64,000 nt of DNA from Treponema sp. Its GTDB lineage: Bacteria > Spirochaetota > Spirochaetia > Treponematales > Treponemataceae. Of the stretch, positions 27,107-34,986 are shown one piece after another; the stretch's first letter is position 1; the number at the start of each line of letters is the position of its first letter. Location of the stretch: NCBI GenBank assembly GCA_017469785.1, contig JAFUFU010000003.1:53169-117168 (forward strand). The letters run 5' to 3'. The position numbers and the translations under genes are program-made. The notes beneath the pieces were generated by a model. It was not told the origin of the DNA, did not search any database, and was given only the letters and a program-made list of their open reading frames with translations.

Positions 27107-27178
27107 ACGCGGACGAAGGCAGATGCACACAGATGAATTAGTTAAAAATATCCGCGTTAATCTGCGTAAATCCGCGTC
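27107..27178. repeat. Inverted-repeat element, GACGCGGA ends
   Basis: GACGCGGA-N6-CAGAT at the left end pairs with ATCTG-N6-TCCGCGTC at the right end, separated by about 35 bases. The internal CACACAGATGAATTAG and ATCCGCG resemble the element at 24029-24203. No coding capacity. Confidence 0.55.
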
Positions 27179-27184
27179 TGAAAT

Positions 27185-27256
27185 TTATTTCATTAGTTTA
27201 GCGTATTTCTGGGCGAGCCGTTTAGATTTGACAGCCGCCAAGCCACAGTAGTTCGC
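27185..27256 (-). pseudogene. Diverged second copy of the purB 3' end
   Basis: On the minus strand these bases encode 23 residues ending in a TAA, from ANYCGLAAVKSKRLAQKY to AKLMK. The intact purB ends ANYCGLAAVKSKRLAQKY then KELIK: 20 of 23 residues are the same, yet many codons differ at the third base. It lies directly downstream of the intact gene, across a palindromic spacer. It is best explained as the tail of a different purB allele left behind after recombination. Confidence 0.75.
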
Positions 27257-27258
27257 CT

Positions 27259-27331
27259 GAGAATTTTCGCAAGAAAATTCTCGTTACGAATTATTGCGGT
27301 TGTTATCAAGACATACTTTCTTATTTGATAA
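27259..27331. repeat. Palindromic spacer between the two purB 3' ends
   Basis: GAGAATTTTC (27259-27268) pairs with GAAAATTCTC (27273-27282). TTATCAA (27303-27309) pairs with TTGATAA (27325-27331), across the purB stop codon. CGAATTATTGCGG at 27287-27299 is the exact reverse complement of purB codons at 27379-27391. Confidence 0.55.
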
Positions 27332-28742
27332 GTTCCTTGTATTTCTGAGCTAATCGCTTTGATTTTACAGCCGCAAGTCCGCAATAATTCGCCGGATTCT
27401 CAAAGAAGGTTGCCGGATTTTCGATTCCCAGTTTTTCGAGCTGGGCGGTGATTTTTGCGAAGGCTTCCTCGTGCGTTTTGAGGACTTCAAAGAAAGTCTT
27501 GCCAGATTTTTCGGCTTCCAGGGTGATTTTTCGGATAACTTCGTGGCCGTCGTTGACTCCGGCTTCTCCCAAGAGAATGTAAGCTGGCTCAGCGAGGACT
27601 CCGCCCTTGACCTTTCCGCCGGCTCCCTGAAGGTTTCTTGCCATTCCTTCTTTATCGGCCTGCAAGCCCTTTACGACAGAATTCATGCGGGCGACTGCCA
27701 TCGTAAAGCCTGAAACATAGTCTGCGATGAAGCGCTGGCTTGCCGAATTCGTAAGGTCGCGCTGGTGCTCTGAAATTTGATCCATGTAGAATGTGATGAC
27801 GCGGGGACACATTGCCTTCCACAAAGATTTGACATGCTCGCTGTTCCATGGGTTTCGTTTTTGCGGCATTGTCGAAGAGCCGACCTGAGTTGATGCAAAA
27901 TACTCGAAAACCTCACCGATTTCGCTTCGCTGCAAGTTGCGCAAATCGTCTGCCAGGTTTGCGATGATTCCGAATGCAACGTTCATCTCCAAAAGAAGGC
28001 GGAGGACATGCTCCGGCTCAACAAGCTGGTTTGAATATTCAGAAGGTTTAAGTCCCAAGAATTCCGTGTAGATTCGCTCAAGCTCTTCCGGGTCTTTTAC
28101 AATCATTGAAGGACCGTTGTAGCTTCCTACCGGGCCAGCCAGTTTTCCCACCAAATCATTTGAAAGTTCTTCGATGCGGAGGATTGATTTTCCAAGGCGG
28201 GCGACGAATTCTGCGATGCTCCAGCCGAAAGTGATTGGAACCGCGTGCTGACCGTGAGTTCGTCCGACCTGCGGAGTGGCACATTCCCGCTCGGCGATTT
28301 CGCAAAGATATTTTTCAAGCTGCTTCAATTCTGGAAGAACGACATTTTTTGTGACATCTCTCATTCGGCAGCTCAAGGCTGTGTCCAAAATATCCACTGA
28401 AGTTGCTCCCAAATGAATGAGAGGCCCGATTTCGGCATTGACTTTTGTTTTCATTACATTGACGAGGGCGCGGATATTGTGCTTTGTTTTTTCTTCCTCG
28501 GCGTAAACTTCTTCCGGGTCGATGTTGCTAGCCACATCGTCAAGAGTTTTAGCCAGCTCGTCAGTCAAAGAACCGCGAACTTTGAGATGGGCCTTAACCA
28601 AAGCCGCCTCACATTTTGCGCAAGAGCGGATTGAAGCCTGCTCGCTGATATACTGTGAAAGTCCGTCAAAAGCCGCTTTTTCTGAAAGTGAATAGCGGTG
28701 GTCGATACAAGAGAGATTCTCAAAAATGTTTCGTGTTTCCAT
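27321..28742 (-). CDS. purB: Adenylosuccinate lyase
   Basis: Fumarase/aspartase-superfamily lyase of 473 residues acting twice in purine synthesis: on SAICAR, and on adenylosuccinate to give AMP and fumarate. The superfamily signature is GSSTMPQKRNPWNSEH, and the histidine-bearing GRTHGQHAVPITFG is also present. A TATAAT box lies 7 bases before the ATG without a ribosome site, so this start also looks leaderless. The stop codon lies in a hairpin arm, and a diverged second copy of the last 23 codons follows. No other purine gene is adjacent. Confidence 0.93.
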   Translation of the reverse strand: METRNIFENLSCIDHRYSLSEKAAFDGLSQYISEQASIRSCAKCEAALVKAHLKVRGSLTDELAKTLDDVASNIDPEEVYAEEEKTKHNIRALVNVMKTKVNAEIGPLIHLGATSVDILDTALSCRMRDVTKNVVLPELKQLEKYLCEIAERECATPQVGRTHGQHAVPITFGWSIAEFVARLGKSILRIEELSNDLVGKLAGPVGSYNGPSMIVKDPEELERIYTEFLGLKPSEYSNQLVEPEHVLRLLLEMNVAFGIIANLADDLRNLQRSEIGEVFEYFASTQVGSSTMPQKRNPWNSEHVKSLWKAMCPRVITFYMDQISEHQRDLTNSASQRFIADYVSGFTMAVARMNSVVKGLQADKEGMARNLQGAGGKVKGGVLAEPAYILLGEAGVNDGHEVIRKITLEAEKSGKTFFEVLKTHEEAFAKITAQLEKLGIENPATFFENPANYCGLAAVKSKRLAQKYKELIK

Positions 28743-28780
28743 AAATAGAATTATAGCGAAAAGCAGAAAGAGTGAGAAGT

Positions 28781-29464
28781 TCAGCCCGAAATCATTTCCT
28801 CGGTAAAATCTTCCGCATTGCCCTCCCAGACTAATTTTCCCGCTTTAATAAGAATGATTTTATCGCTCACGGCCTTTGCCTCGCTTATGTCGTGAGTGAC
28901 CATTATTCCCGTAAAGCCGAATTCCTTTTGAAGAGAACGGATTTCTGCGGCAAGTTTTTTCCGCAAGGGGGCGTCAAGGGCGGAAAGTGGCTCGTCAAAA
29001 AGAATAAGTTTTGGTTTGACAATCAATGTGCGGGCAAGAGCCACTCTCTGCGCTTCTCCGCCCGAAAGTGTCTCCGGGGCGCGGGGACCGAATCCTTCAA
29101 GGTTGAATTTCTTCAAAAAATCAGCGGCTTTTTCCCTGCTTTCCTTTTTTTTCATTCCGGCGCAGCGAAGACCGTATGCTACATTGTCGTCCACCCGGAG
29201 ATGATTGAAAAGATTTGCTTTTTGAAAGACCATTCCCACACCCCGCTTGGCAGGCTTTTCTTTTGTGATGTCTTTTCCGTCAAGGGTTATTTTTGTTTCC
29301 GGAGCCGGTCTTTCAAGACCTGCAATCAGACGGAGCAGGGTGGATTTTCCGCTTCCGCTGGGGCCTACGATTGAAGTCATGGTGTTCTTCGGGCAGGATA
29401 GGGACAAATCAAGGTGAAAATCTTCCCAGTCCAGCTTTACATTATCAGCAGAAAAATATTCCAT
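28781..29464 (-). CDS. thiQ: Thiamine ABC transporter ATPase
   Basis: ATP-binding subunit of a thiamine/TPP importer. The start at 29464 (MEYFSADNV) follows GAGGA; an upstream in-frame start at 29521 would overlap the permease gene. Walker A GPSGSGKST is at residues 34-42, the signature is LSGGEAQRVALAR and Walker B ILFDEPLSALD. The gene begins 11 bases after the permease stop and ends the three-gene operon. The protein family alone would also allow iron or phosphonate transport; the TPP riboswitch before the operon points to thiamine. Confidence 0.85.
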   Translation of the reverse strand: MEYFSADNVKLDWEDFHLDLSLSCPKNTMTSIVGPSGSGKSTLLRLIAGLERPAPETKITLDGKDITKEKPAKRGVGMVFQKANLFNHLRVDDNVAYGLRCAGMKKKESREKAADFLKKFNLEGFGPRAPETLSGGEAQRVALARTLIVKPKLILFDEPLSALDAPLRKKLAAEIRSLQKEFGFTGIMVTHDISEAKAVSDKIILIKAGKLVWEGNAEDFTEEMISG

Positions 29465-29475
29465 AAAATCCTCGC

Positions 29476-30939
29476 TTATTTTTCTTTGAGCCGGTTTGCG
29501 GCTGCAAAAACAATGGCACAAATCATGCCGAGAGTCACACCTGCGGCGCAGGCTTCATGAAAACGATAGGCTCCTGCAAGCCGGTATGTGAACAAAGAAA
29601 GAGTTGAGAAATTTGGAAGCGCGAGCACAAGGGGGAGCGTCGTGTCTCCTGCGCTCAGGGCAAAAGAGAATCCTGCGGCGCTTAAAATTCCCCGCCATGC
29701 TGACGGCAGATAAATTCTGAAAAGTAAATCGCGTCTTTTGGGACTTAGGATTCTGGAAGCATCAATGGTTTCCTGACTGATTTTTGACAGCGATGCGTAT
29801 ATTTGTCTGAAAGCAAGGGGAAAGGCTATGAAGCTTTGTGCCGCAATCAGGTGAAAGACATTGCCACGCTTGACAAGCATTGTTATTATCACTCCGAGGA
29901 TTACGGCTGAAATTGCCATCGGAATCATGGGAATAAGTTTCAGTATTGTTATCCGTCCTTCCGAGTCAACCGTTCTGACAAAACTTGCATAGAAAAAGGC
30001 AAGGATAACGCAGAAAAGGGCCGTTGCCGATGCAACGAGAATCGTGTTTCTGAGGGAAGGTAAAAAAGTCCGCATTTTCAGCACATGTATGATTGTTTCA
30101 ATGGTGAGAGGGTTTTTCGCAGAAGAAAATGCATTGTAGAGAATTGATGCGAGGGGAGAAGCAAAAAATAGAAGAATTAAGAGAAAGACGATAAATGCAA
30201 AAAATCGTTCGGCTGGAGCCTTGATTTGTGCTGTGCCGGTATGCCTGTAAAACGAGATTCCCCGATTGGAAGAGGCTTTCTTTTCAAGAAGATTGTGGAG
30301 AAAAACAAAAAAACAGGCGAGAAGCGTTTCGCTGATGGCAAGCCGTGCAGTTTCTGAAAAATTAAGGGTAGCCCGTGCTGATTTGTAGATTTCGACTTCA
30401 AGGGTAGTACAGCCGATGCCTCCGAAAAGCAAGATTATAAGGAAGCTGAAAAAACAATAGAGGAAAACGAGCATGAATGAAGAGATAATTGCCGGCAAAA
30501 GCTGAAAAATCGTGACTGTGCGGAAAATTCTCAATTCATCGGCACCCAAAAGACGGGCGGCTTCACTTTCGCCAGGGGGAATCCGTCCCCATGCGTCGTG
30601 GATACTGGACATGACCAATGGAAAATTGTAGAAGCCCTGCGCAATCACAATTCCTGTAAAAGAATATAAAAAAGTAACCGGGGACTTATCAAGGCCAAGC
30701 AGGAATTTTAATAATGTGTTCAGCGTGCCGGACATTCCGAAAAAAGACACGAAGCCAAGGGCAAGGAGAAGAGACGGAAGACAAAGTGGAATCGCTGACA
30801 GAGAAAGAAGCAAGTGTTTGCCGATAAAATTTCTGTTAGCAGTGAAAAATGCGCATGAGATACCGATGATGAGCGCAATCACCGTGGAACAGAATGCCTG
30901 AAGCACGGTGAAGGCGCTGACTGAAATTACTGAGAACAC
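29476..30939 (-). CDS. thiP: Thiamine ABC transporter permease, double domain
   Basis: Inner-membrane permease of 487 residues formed by two fused BPD-type permease modules with about twelve transmembrane helices. The EAA-like loops appear twice: ESEAARLLGADELRIFRTV in the first half and TIDASRILSPKRRDLLFRIY in the second. This fused form is typical of ThiP and of ferric-type permeases. It starts 3 bases after the stop of the binding-protein gene. Confidence 0.85.
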   Translation of the reverse strand: MFSVISVSAFTVLQAFCSTVIALIIGISCAFFTANRNFIGKHLLLSLSAIPLCLPSLLLALGFVSFFGMSGTLNTLLKFLLGLDKSPVTFLYSFTGIVIAQGFYNFPLVMSSIHDAWGRIPPGESEAARLLGADELRIFRTVTIFQLLPAIISSFMLVFLYCFFSFLIILLFGGIGCTTLEVEIYKSARATLNFSETARLAISETLLACFFVFLHNLLEKKASSNRGISFYRHTGTAQIKAPAERFFAFIVFLLILLFFASPLASILYNAFSSAKNPLTIETIIHVLKMRTFLPSLRNTILVASATALFCVILAFFYASFVRTVDSEGRITILKLIPMIPMAISAVILGVIITMLVKRGNVFHLIAAQSFIAFPLAFRQIYASLSKISQETIDASRILSPKRRDLLFRIYLPSAWRGILSAAGFSFALSAGDTTLPLVLALPNFSTLSLFTYRLAGAYRFHEACAAGVTLGMICAIVFAAANRLKEK

Positions 30940-30942
30940 GCG

Positions 30943-31971
30943 TTATTTGAGAAGGGAAGCAACTGTTTCTGCTGCTTTGTTGAGAGTTGAAACGTCAATC
31001 GAGAGTGTTTTTGCAGGAAAGACCGCCGATTCCCGGTAACATTCAGGAAGCAGGACAGAATTGTTCACAGGATACATCCATTGGGTAAGGGGAAGAACAT
31101 TTTGAGCCTCTTCGCTGATAAGGAAATCCATGAATTTTTTTGCGCCTTCTTCGTTTTTGGCATTTCTGAGGATTCCTGCTCCTTCTACCTGCATTATATG
31201 ACCTTCTTCAAAAATCAGTGCTTTATAGTAGTTGATTTTATCATATTCAAGGTTTGCGGCAGGACTTGTTGTGTAGCTGATGACAAGCGGAGCCTCATTG
31301 TTTGTGAAAAGACCATAGCCTGCGCTCCAGCCTGGTGCCATTGTAAGGATGTTATCTTTGAGGGATGTCCAGTAGTCGTTGAAAGCCTGTTCTTCAGGAA
31401 ATACGGCTTTTGTCCATGCGACGAAACCAAGCCCTGGAGTGCTTGTGCGTGGATCCATGAGGATAATCTTGTTTTTATAGATAGGATTTGTCAAATCTGT
31501 CAGGGATTTTGGTTCGGGAAGATTTGATTTTGTATTGAAAATAAGCGCGAAGTGGCTGTAGTCATATGGAATGAGCTTGTCCTGAGTTCCAAGCTGATTC
31601 TGCAAGTCAGGATTGATGATGATGTCTGCGTCTTTTGGGCGGTATGATTTAAGAATGTCTGCGTTGAGGGCTTGTTTTGCCGTGTTATTGTCGATGCCGA
31701 GGATAACGTCGGCCTGAACATTGTCTTTTTCGAGGATTGCCCTGCTTAAGAGCTGAACTCCGTCACCGCAATCTACGAATGTTGCTTTGAGACCTGTTGC
31801 CTTCTCGAATTTCTCGGCGATTTCTGGACCGGCGCCCCATTCGGCGACGAAACTGTCATAGGTGTAGATGATGACTTCTTTTGAGCGATTGTCATCGGTT
31901 GTCTTGTGACAGCCTAAAAATAAAGAAGATGCCAATAAAATAGGATAAAAAATGTAGATAGACTTTTTCAT
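30943..31971 (-). CDS. thiB: Thiamine-binding lipoprotein of an ABC importer
   Basis: Periplasmic-face binding protein of 342 residues with a lipoprotein signal (lipobox LFLGC). The mature start EVIIYTYDSFVAEWGAGPE matches thiamine/TPP-binding proteins of the TbpA type. It is the first gene of the thiBPQ operon. Its ribosome site GGAGGAAG is the 3' edge of the TPP riboswitch, so TPP binding should block translation initiation. Confidence 0.88.
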   Translation of the reverse strand: MKKSIYIFYPILLASSLFLGCHKTTDDNRSKEVIIYTYDSFVAEWGAGPEIAEKFEKATGLKATFVDCGDGVQLLSRAILEKDNVQADVILGIDNNTAKQALNADILKSYRPKDADIIINPDLQNQLGTQDKLIPYDYSHFALIFNTKSNLPEPKSLTDLTNPIYKNKIILMDPRTSTPGLGFVAWTKAVFPEEQAFNDYWTSLKDNILTMAPGWSAGYGLFTNNEAPLVISYTTSPAANLEYDKINYYKALIFEEGHIMQVEGAGILRNAKNEEGAKKFMDFLISEEAQNVLPLTQWMYPVNNSVLLPECYRESAVFPAKTLSIDVSTLNKAAETVASLLK

Positions 31972-31973
31972 GT

Positions 31974-32063
31974 CTTCCTCCGCCGGTATTATCCGGATCA
32001 GGTTGGAGTTTCATGCGAAACTCTGCGGGTATAATCTCAGCTCTGTTCTAAGAGCACCCCGGA
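31974..32063 (-). ncRNA. TPP riboswitch (THI element)
   Basis: On the minus strand the conserved aptamer segments appear in order: GGGGTGC at the 5' side, CTGAGA followed by ACCC, then AACCTGATCCGGATAATACC and GGCGGAGGAAG. These are the invariant parts of the thiamine pyrophosphate aptamer. The 3' end is also the ribosome site of thiB, whose ATG follows at 31971, so control is probably at translation initiation. No separate terminator is seen. Confidence 0.95.
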
Positions 32064-32071
32064 TAGAAAGT

Positions 32072-32100
32072 ATTATAACGTTATGCGTTTGGAAGGGCAA
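32072..32100 (-). promoter_or_regulatory. Promoter of the thiBPQ operon
   Basis: Read on the minus strand: TTGCCC (32100-32095), a 17-base spacer and TATAAT (32077-32072), placing the transcript start just before the riboswitch. Confidence 0.65.
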
Positions 32101-32305
32101 TGCAGGGCGTTGCGGGGACTTCCGCGGAAAAATCACAGATTTTTCCGAGACTCACTAAAAACTCACCTCGTGAGTTTTTGCCCTGCTTCGCAGTGCCGTT
32201 CGCTACCTGCGAACTACCGGGTCTTAGGGGCTGTGCCCCTAGGAGAAGGGGTAGCGGAAGACCGCGCAGCGGGCTGTAGCGAGGGGAAGGCATTCCCCTC
32301 CTTCT
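32101..32305. repeat. Chain of short palindromes, structured intergenic element
   Basis: A 375-base gap between the riboswitch and the decarboxylase gene is largely filled by consecutive hairpins. GGAAAAATC (32126-32134) pairs with GATTTTTCC (32138-32146); AAAAACTCA (32157-32165) with TGAGTTTTT (32171-32179); AGGGGC with GCCCCT (32226-32240); and GAGGGGAA (32281-32288) with TTCCCCTC (32293-32300). There is no convincing gene. The first hairpin and its flanks recur inverted at 33656-33686, and the G/C-rich part resembles 39195-39270. Confidence 0.6.
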
Positions 32306-32440
32306 AAAAAAAATCAAAAAAAATCCTTAAAAAGTATAGACCATATCGAAGATTTCCTTTATATTCGCTTTTACATCATTATTATTTTGCTGCCATGCAA
32401 GGATTTTGACTTGCGGAATCACAGTTTTAGGTGGTATTTC

Positions 32441-33610
32441 ATGTTCAATCGTGAGGACTACATTTCTGATTCAGAATGGAATCGATTTCTTGAGTTTTCA
32501 AAGGATTTGGAGACTCCGAATGTTGTGATTAATCTCAAACAGATTAAGTACAATTTTATCAAACTGCGTGATTCGTTCCCTTACGCTCACATTTATTACG
32601 CAATCAAATCAAACCCTGGCGAACCAGTCTTAAAGATGCTCGCCGATCTTGGCTCAAATTTCGATGTCGCTTCCCGCTATGAGCTTGATAAAATCATGGC
32701 TCTTGGCGTAAATGGCGACCGTCTTTCTTATGGCAACACAATAAAAAAAGCCAGGGACATTAAATATTTCTACGAAAAAGGCGTGCGCATGTTCGCCACT
32801 GACTCAAAGGACGACCTCAAGGCAATCGCTGAGAACGCTCCTGGCAGCCGCATTTACGTGCGCATGTTAATGGAAAACACCCAGAGTGCGGACTGGCCTC
32901 TTTCCCGCAAATTCGGCTGTCACCCGGACATGGCCTACGATTTGCTTGTTATGGCTCGGGATTTAGGGCTCACTCCCTATGGCGTTTCTTTCCATGTAGG
33001 AAGCCAGCAGCGGGATATCGGTGCATGGAACGACGCAATCGCAAAGGCCTCTTATTTGTTCTCATCCCTCGAGGAAGAAGAGGGCATCCGCCTTTCAATG
33101 ATTAACATGGGCGGCGGTTTCCCGGCTCACTACATCCAGCCAGCCAACGAACTTGAAACTTACGCCTCAGAAATCACCCGCTACCTGCACGATGACTTCG
33201 GAGACGAAATCCCTATGATTATCTTGGAGCCAGGCCGCTCTTTGGTGGGCGACTGCGGAATCCTTACCAGCGAAGTAATCCTCGTAAGCCGCAAGAACAA
33301 CACCGCCCTGCAGCGATGGGTCTATCAGGATTCTGGAAAATTCAACGGTCTTATCGAAACTCTGGATGAAGCCGTAAAATATCCGGTCATCTCTTCAAAG
33401 GATGGCCCCGGCGTAAAAGAAGGGGAAGTAATTCTGGCCGGCCCCACCTGCGACAGCGCGGACATCATGTACGAGGACATCAAATACAAGCTGCCCCTCT
33501 CCCTTAAAGCAGGTGACAAGCTCTACTGGCTCACCACGGGAGCCTACACCAGCACCTACGCCAGCGTAGAGTTCAACGGCTTCCCGCCAATTAAAACATA
33601 CTTCATGTAG
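32441..33610 (+). CDS. Ornithine/diaminopimelate-type decarboxylase (fold III PLP)
   Basis: PLP decarboxylase of about 389 residues with the alanine-racemase-type fold. The start at 32441 follows AGGTGG; an in-frame start at 32387 lacks a ribosome site. The PLP lysine is K56 in YYAIKSNPG, the phosphate-binding glycines are in NMGGGFPAHY, and the catalytic cysteine region is GPTCDSADIMYED, as in eukaryotic-type ornithine decarboxylases. Ornithine or lysine is the likely substrate, giving putrescine or cadaverine. It stands alone, flanked by inverted copies of a 31-base palindromic repeat. Confidence 0.85.
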   Translation: MFNREDYISDSEWNRFLEFSKDLETPNVVINLKQIKYNFIKLRDSFPYAHIYYAIKSNPGEPVLKMLADLGSNFDVASRYELDKIMALGVNGDRLSYGNTIKKARDIKYFYEKGVRMFATDSKDDLKAIAENAPGSRIYVRMLMENTQSADWPLSRKFGCHPDMAYDLLVMARDLGLTPYGVSFHVGSQQRDIGAWNDAIAKASYLFSSLEEEEGIRLSMINMGGGFPAHYIQPANELETYASEITRYLHDDFGDEIPMIILEPGRSLVGDCGILTSEVILVSRKNNTALQRWVYQDSGKFNGLIETLDEAVKYPVISSKDGPGVKEGEVILAGPTCDSADIMYEDIKYKLPLSLKAGDKLYWLTTGAYTSTYASVEFNGFPPIKTYFM

Positions 33611-33714
33611 GGAGCGACCCCGAAGGGGGCAAAAGTCGTGAGACGACTTTTGAGCGAGTCTCGGAAAAATCTGTGATTTTTCCGCGTCAGGGAGCGACGG
33701 CGAAGGGGGGCAAT
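33611..33714. repeat. Palindromic element after the decarboxylase gene
   Basis: AAAAGTCGT and ACGACTTTT form a hairpin near 33631-33651. GGAAAAATC with GATTTTTCC forms another near 33663-33683. GGGAGCGAC...CGAAGGGGG occurs twice (near 33610 and 33690), framing the element. Bases 33656-33686 are the exact reverse complement of 32123-32153. Confidence 0.65.
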
Positions 33715-34884
33715 TTAATTGAAAACTTTTGCCAGCCGCTCCAGTGCCTCCTGTAAAAGCGGGCGGGGAGTGGCTATATTTATCCTCTGATAATTTTCGC
33801 CCTCGCTTCCGAACATGGTTCCGCGGTCGAGCCAGACTTTCGCCTTATTCACGATGATGTCGTCAAGCTGGGCGTCGCTGTAGCCGTATGCCGAAAAATC
33901 AAGCCAGATTAAATATGTGCCCTCAGGCTCAATCAAGCGCACGCGGGGGAGCCTTTCTTTGAGAAAATTGCGCAAGAAGGCAAGGTTTTCTGCCAGATGC
34001 GCTTTGAGAGCGGTCAGCCATTCTTTTCCCTGCTCGTAGGCGGCCTGTGCGGCGACAAAGCCCATGAGACTTGGCTCATCATAGCCGGTTTTGTCCCGCT
34101 CGTCGTGGAATTTTTTCTTCAGCGCGGGATTTTGGATAAAATTCGTGGAGAATTGAAGGCCTGCCAGATTGAAAGTCTTGCTGGCAGAGGTTGAAACCAC
34201 GCAATTCCATGCCGCTTCTTTTGAAATCGTCGAATAAACTATGTGCTTGTGGGGCGGAATTATAAAATCATTGTGAATTTCGTCCGCAAAAACGATGACA
34301 TTGTGGCGCAGGCAGATTTCTGAAAGCTTTGTAAGCTCCTCGCGCGTCCAGACCCTGCCCACCGGATTGTGGGGGCTGCAGAGAATGAAAAGTTTTACCT
34401 GATTGTCGATGATTTTCTGCTCGAAGTCGGCGAAATCAATCTGCCACTTTCCGTCTTTTTCAAAGAGAGAAGAAGTTACCAGCTTGCGTTTGTTTGCCTC
34501 AATCATGTTTTTGAAGGGATAATAGACCGGCGTTTGAATGAGCACGGCCTGGCCTTCGCTGCTAAAAGCCTTGATTGCGCAGGCAATGGCGAAAACCACT
34601 CCAGGAGTTGTGACAATCCAGCGGCGTTCTATGTCAAAATCATGCTCTTCTTTCATCCATTTTGCCACGGCATCGTAAAAACGCTGGTCGGGAACGGAAT
34701 AGCCGAAAATGCCGTGATTGATTTTTTCGTGCAGGGCTTCAAGAATCGCCGGAGCTGTGGGAAAGTCCATGTCGGCGACCCAAAGTGAAAGCACGTCGGC
34801 GGGTTTCCCTCGCGCGACGGCAAGGTCATATTTTATGGCGTTGGTGTTTTTGCGGTCGGTAATTTTGTTAAAATTGTAAGTCAT
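33715..34884 (-). CDS. C-S lyase / aminotransferase of the MalY-PatB type
   Basis: PLP enzyme of 389 residues that should cleave cystathionine or S-alkylcysteines by beta-elimination, releasing a thiol, pyruvate and ammonia. The PLP lysine is K236 in STSASKTFNLAGLQ, and SPHNPVGRVWT and FADEIHNDF are the other cofactor-binding motifs. Two Rrf2-type operators lie just upstream (34905-34923 and a weaker one at 34943-34961), so it belongs to the same regulon as the nitrogenase-like genes. It is transcribed alone. A pure aminotransferase cannot be excluded. Confidence 0.87.
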   Translation of the reverse strand: MTYNFNKITDRKNTNAIKYDLAVARGKPADVLSLWVADMDFPTAPAILEALHEKINHGIFGYSVPDQRFYDAVAKWMKEEHDFDIERRWIVTTPGVVFAIACAIKAFSSEGQAVLIQTPVYYPFKNMIEANKRKLVTSSLFEKDGKWQIDFADFEQKIIDNQVKLFILCSPHNPVGRVWTREELTKLSEICLRHNVIVFADEIHNDFIIPPHKHIVYSTISKEAAWNCVVSTSASKTFNLAGLQFSTNFIQNPALKKKFHDERDKTGYDEPSLMGFVAAQAAYEQGKEWLTALKAHLAENLAFLRNFLKERLPRVRLIEPEGTYLIWLDFSAYGYSDAQLDDIIVNKAKVWLDRGTMFGSEGENYQRINIATPRPLLQEALERLAKVFN

Positions 34885-34904
34885 CTGAGTCTCCTGAAAA
34901 TAAA

Positions 34905-34923
34905 ACCTAGTGAATTGCTAGGT
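34905..34923. promoter_or_regulatory. Rrf2-type operator before the malY/patB-like gene
   Basis: ACCTAGTGAATTGCTAGGT, a perfect ACCTA-N9-TAGGT palindrome placed just after the likely -10 (TAAACT on the minus strand). Confidence 0.8.
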
Positions 34924-34942
34924 AATAGTTTATCTTAATTTT

Positions 34943-34961
34943 ACCTATTTGGTCAATGGGG
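34943..34961. promoter_or_regulatory. Second, weaker Rrf2-type site
   Basis: On the minus strand CCCCATTGACCAAATAGGT, two mismatches from the consensus, overlapping the likely -35 box TTGACC. It closely resembles the site at 40975-40993. Confidence 0.5.
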
Positions 34962-34986
34962 AAAAGTGGGCTCAGATGATTTTCCC

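Noticed and set aside
32101-32317. Overlapping open frames of 60-80 codons in the palindromic region
   Set aside because: They run through hairpins, lack ribosome sites and have atypical composition; they are by-products of the repeat structure.
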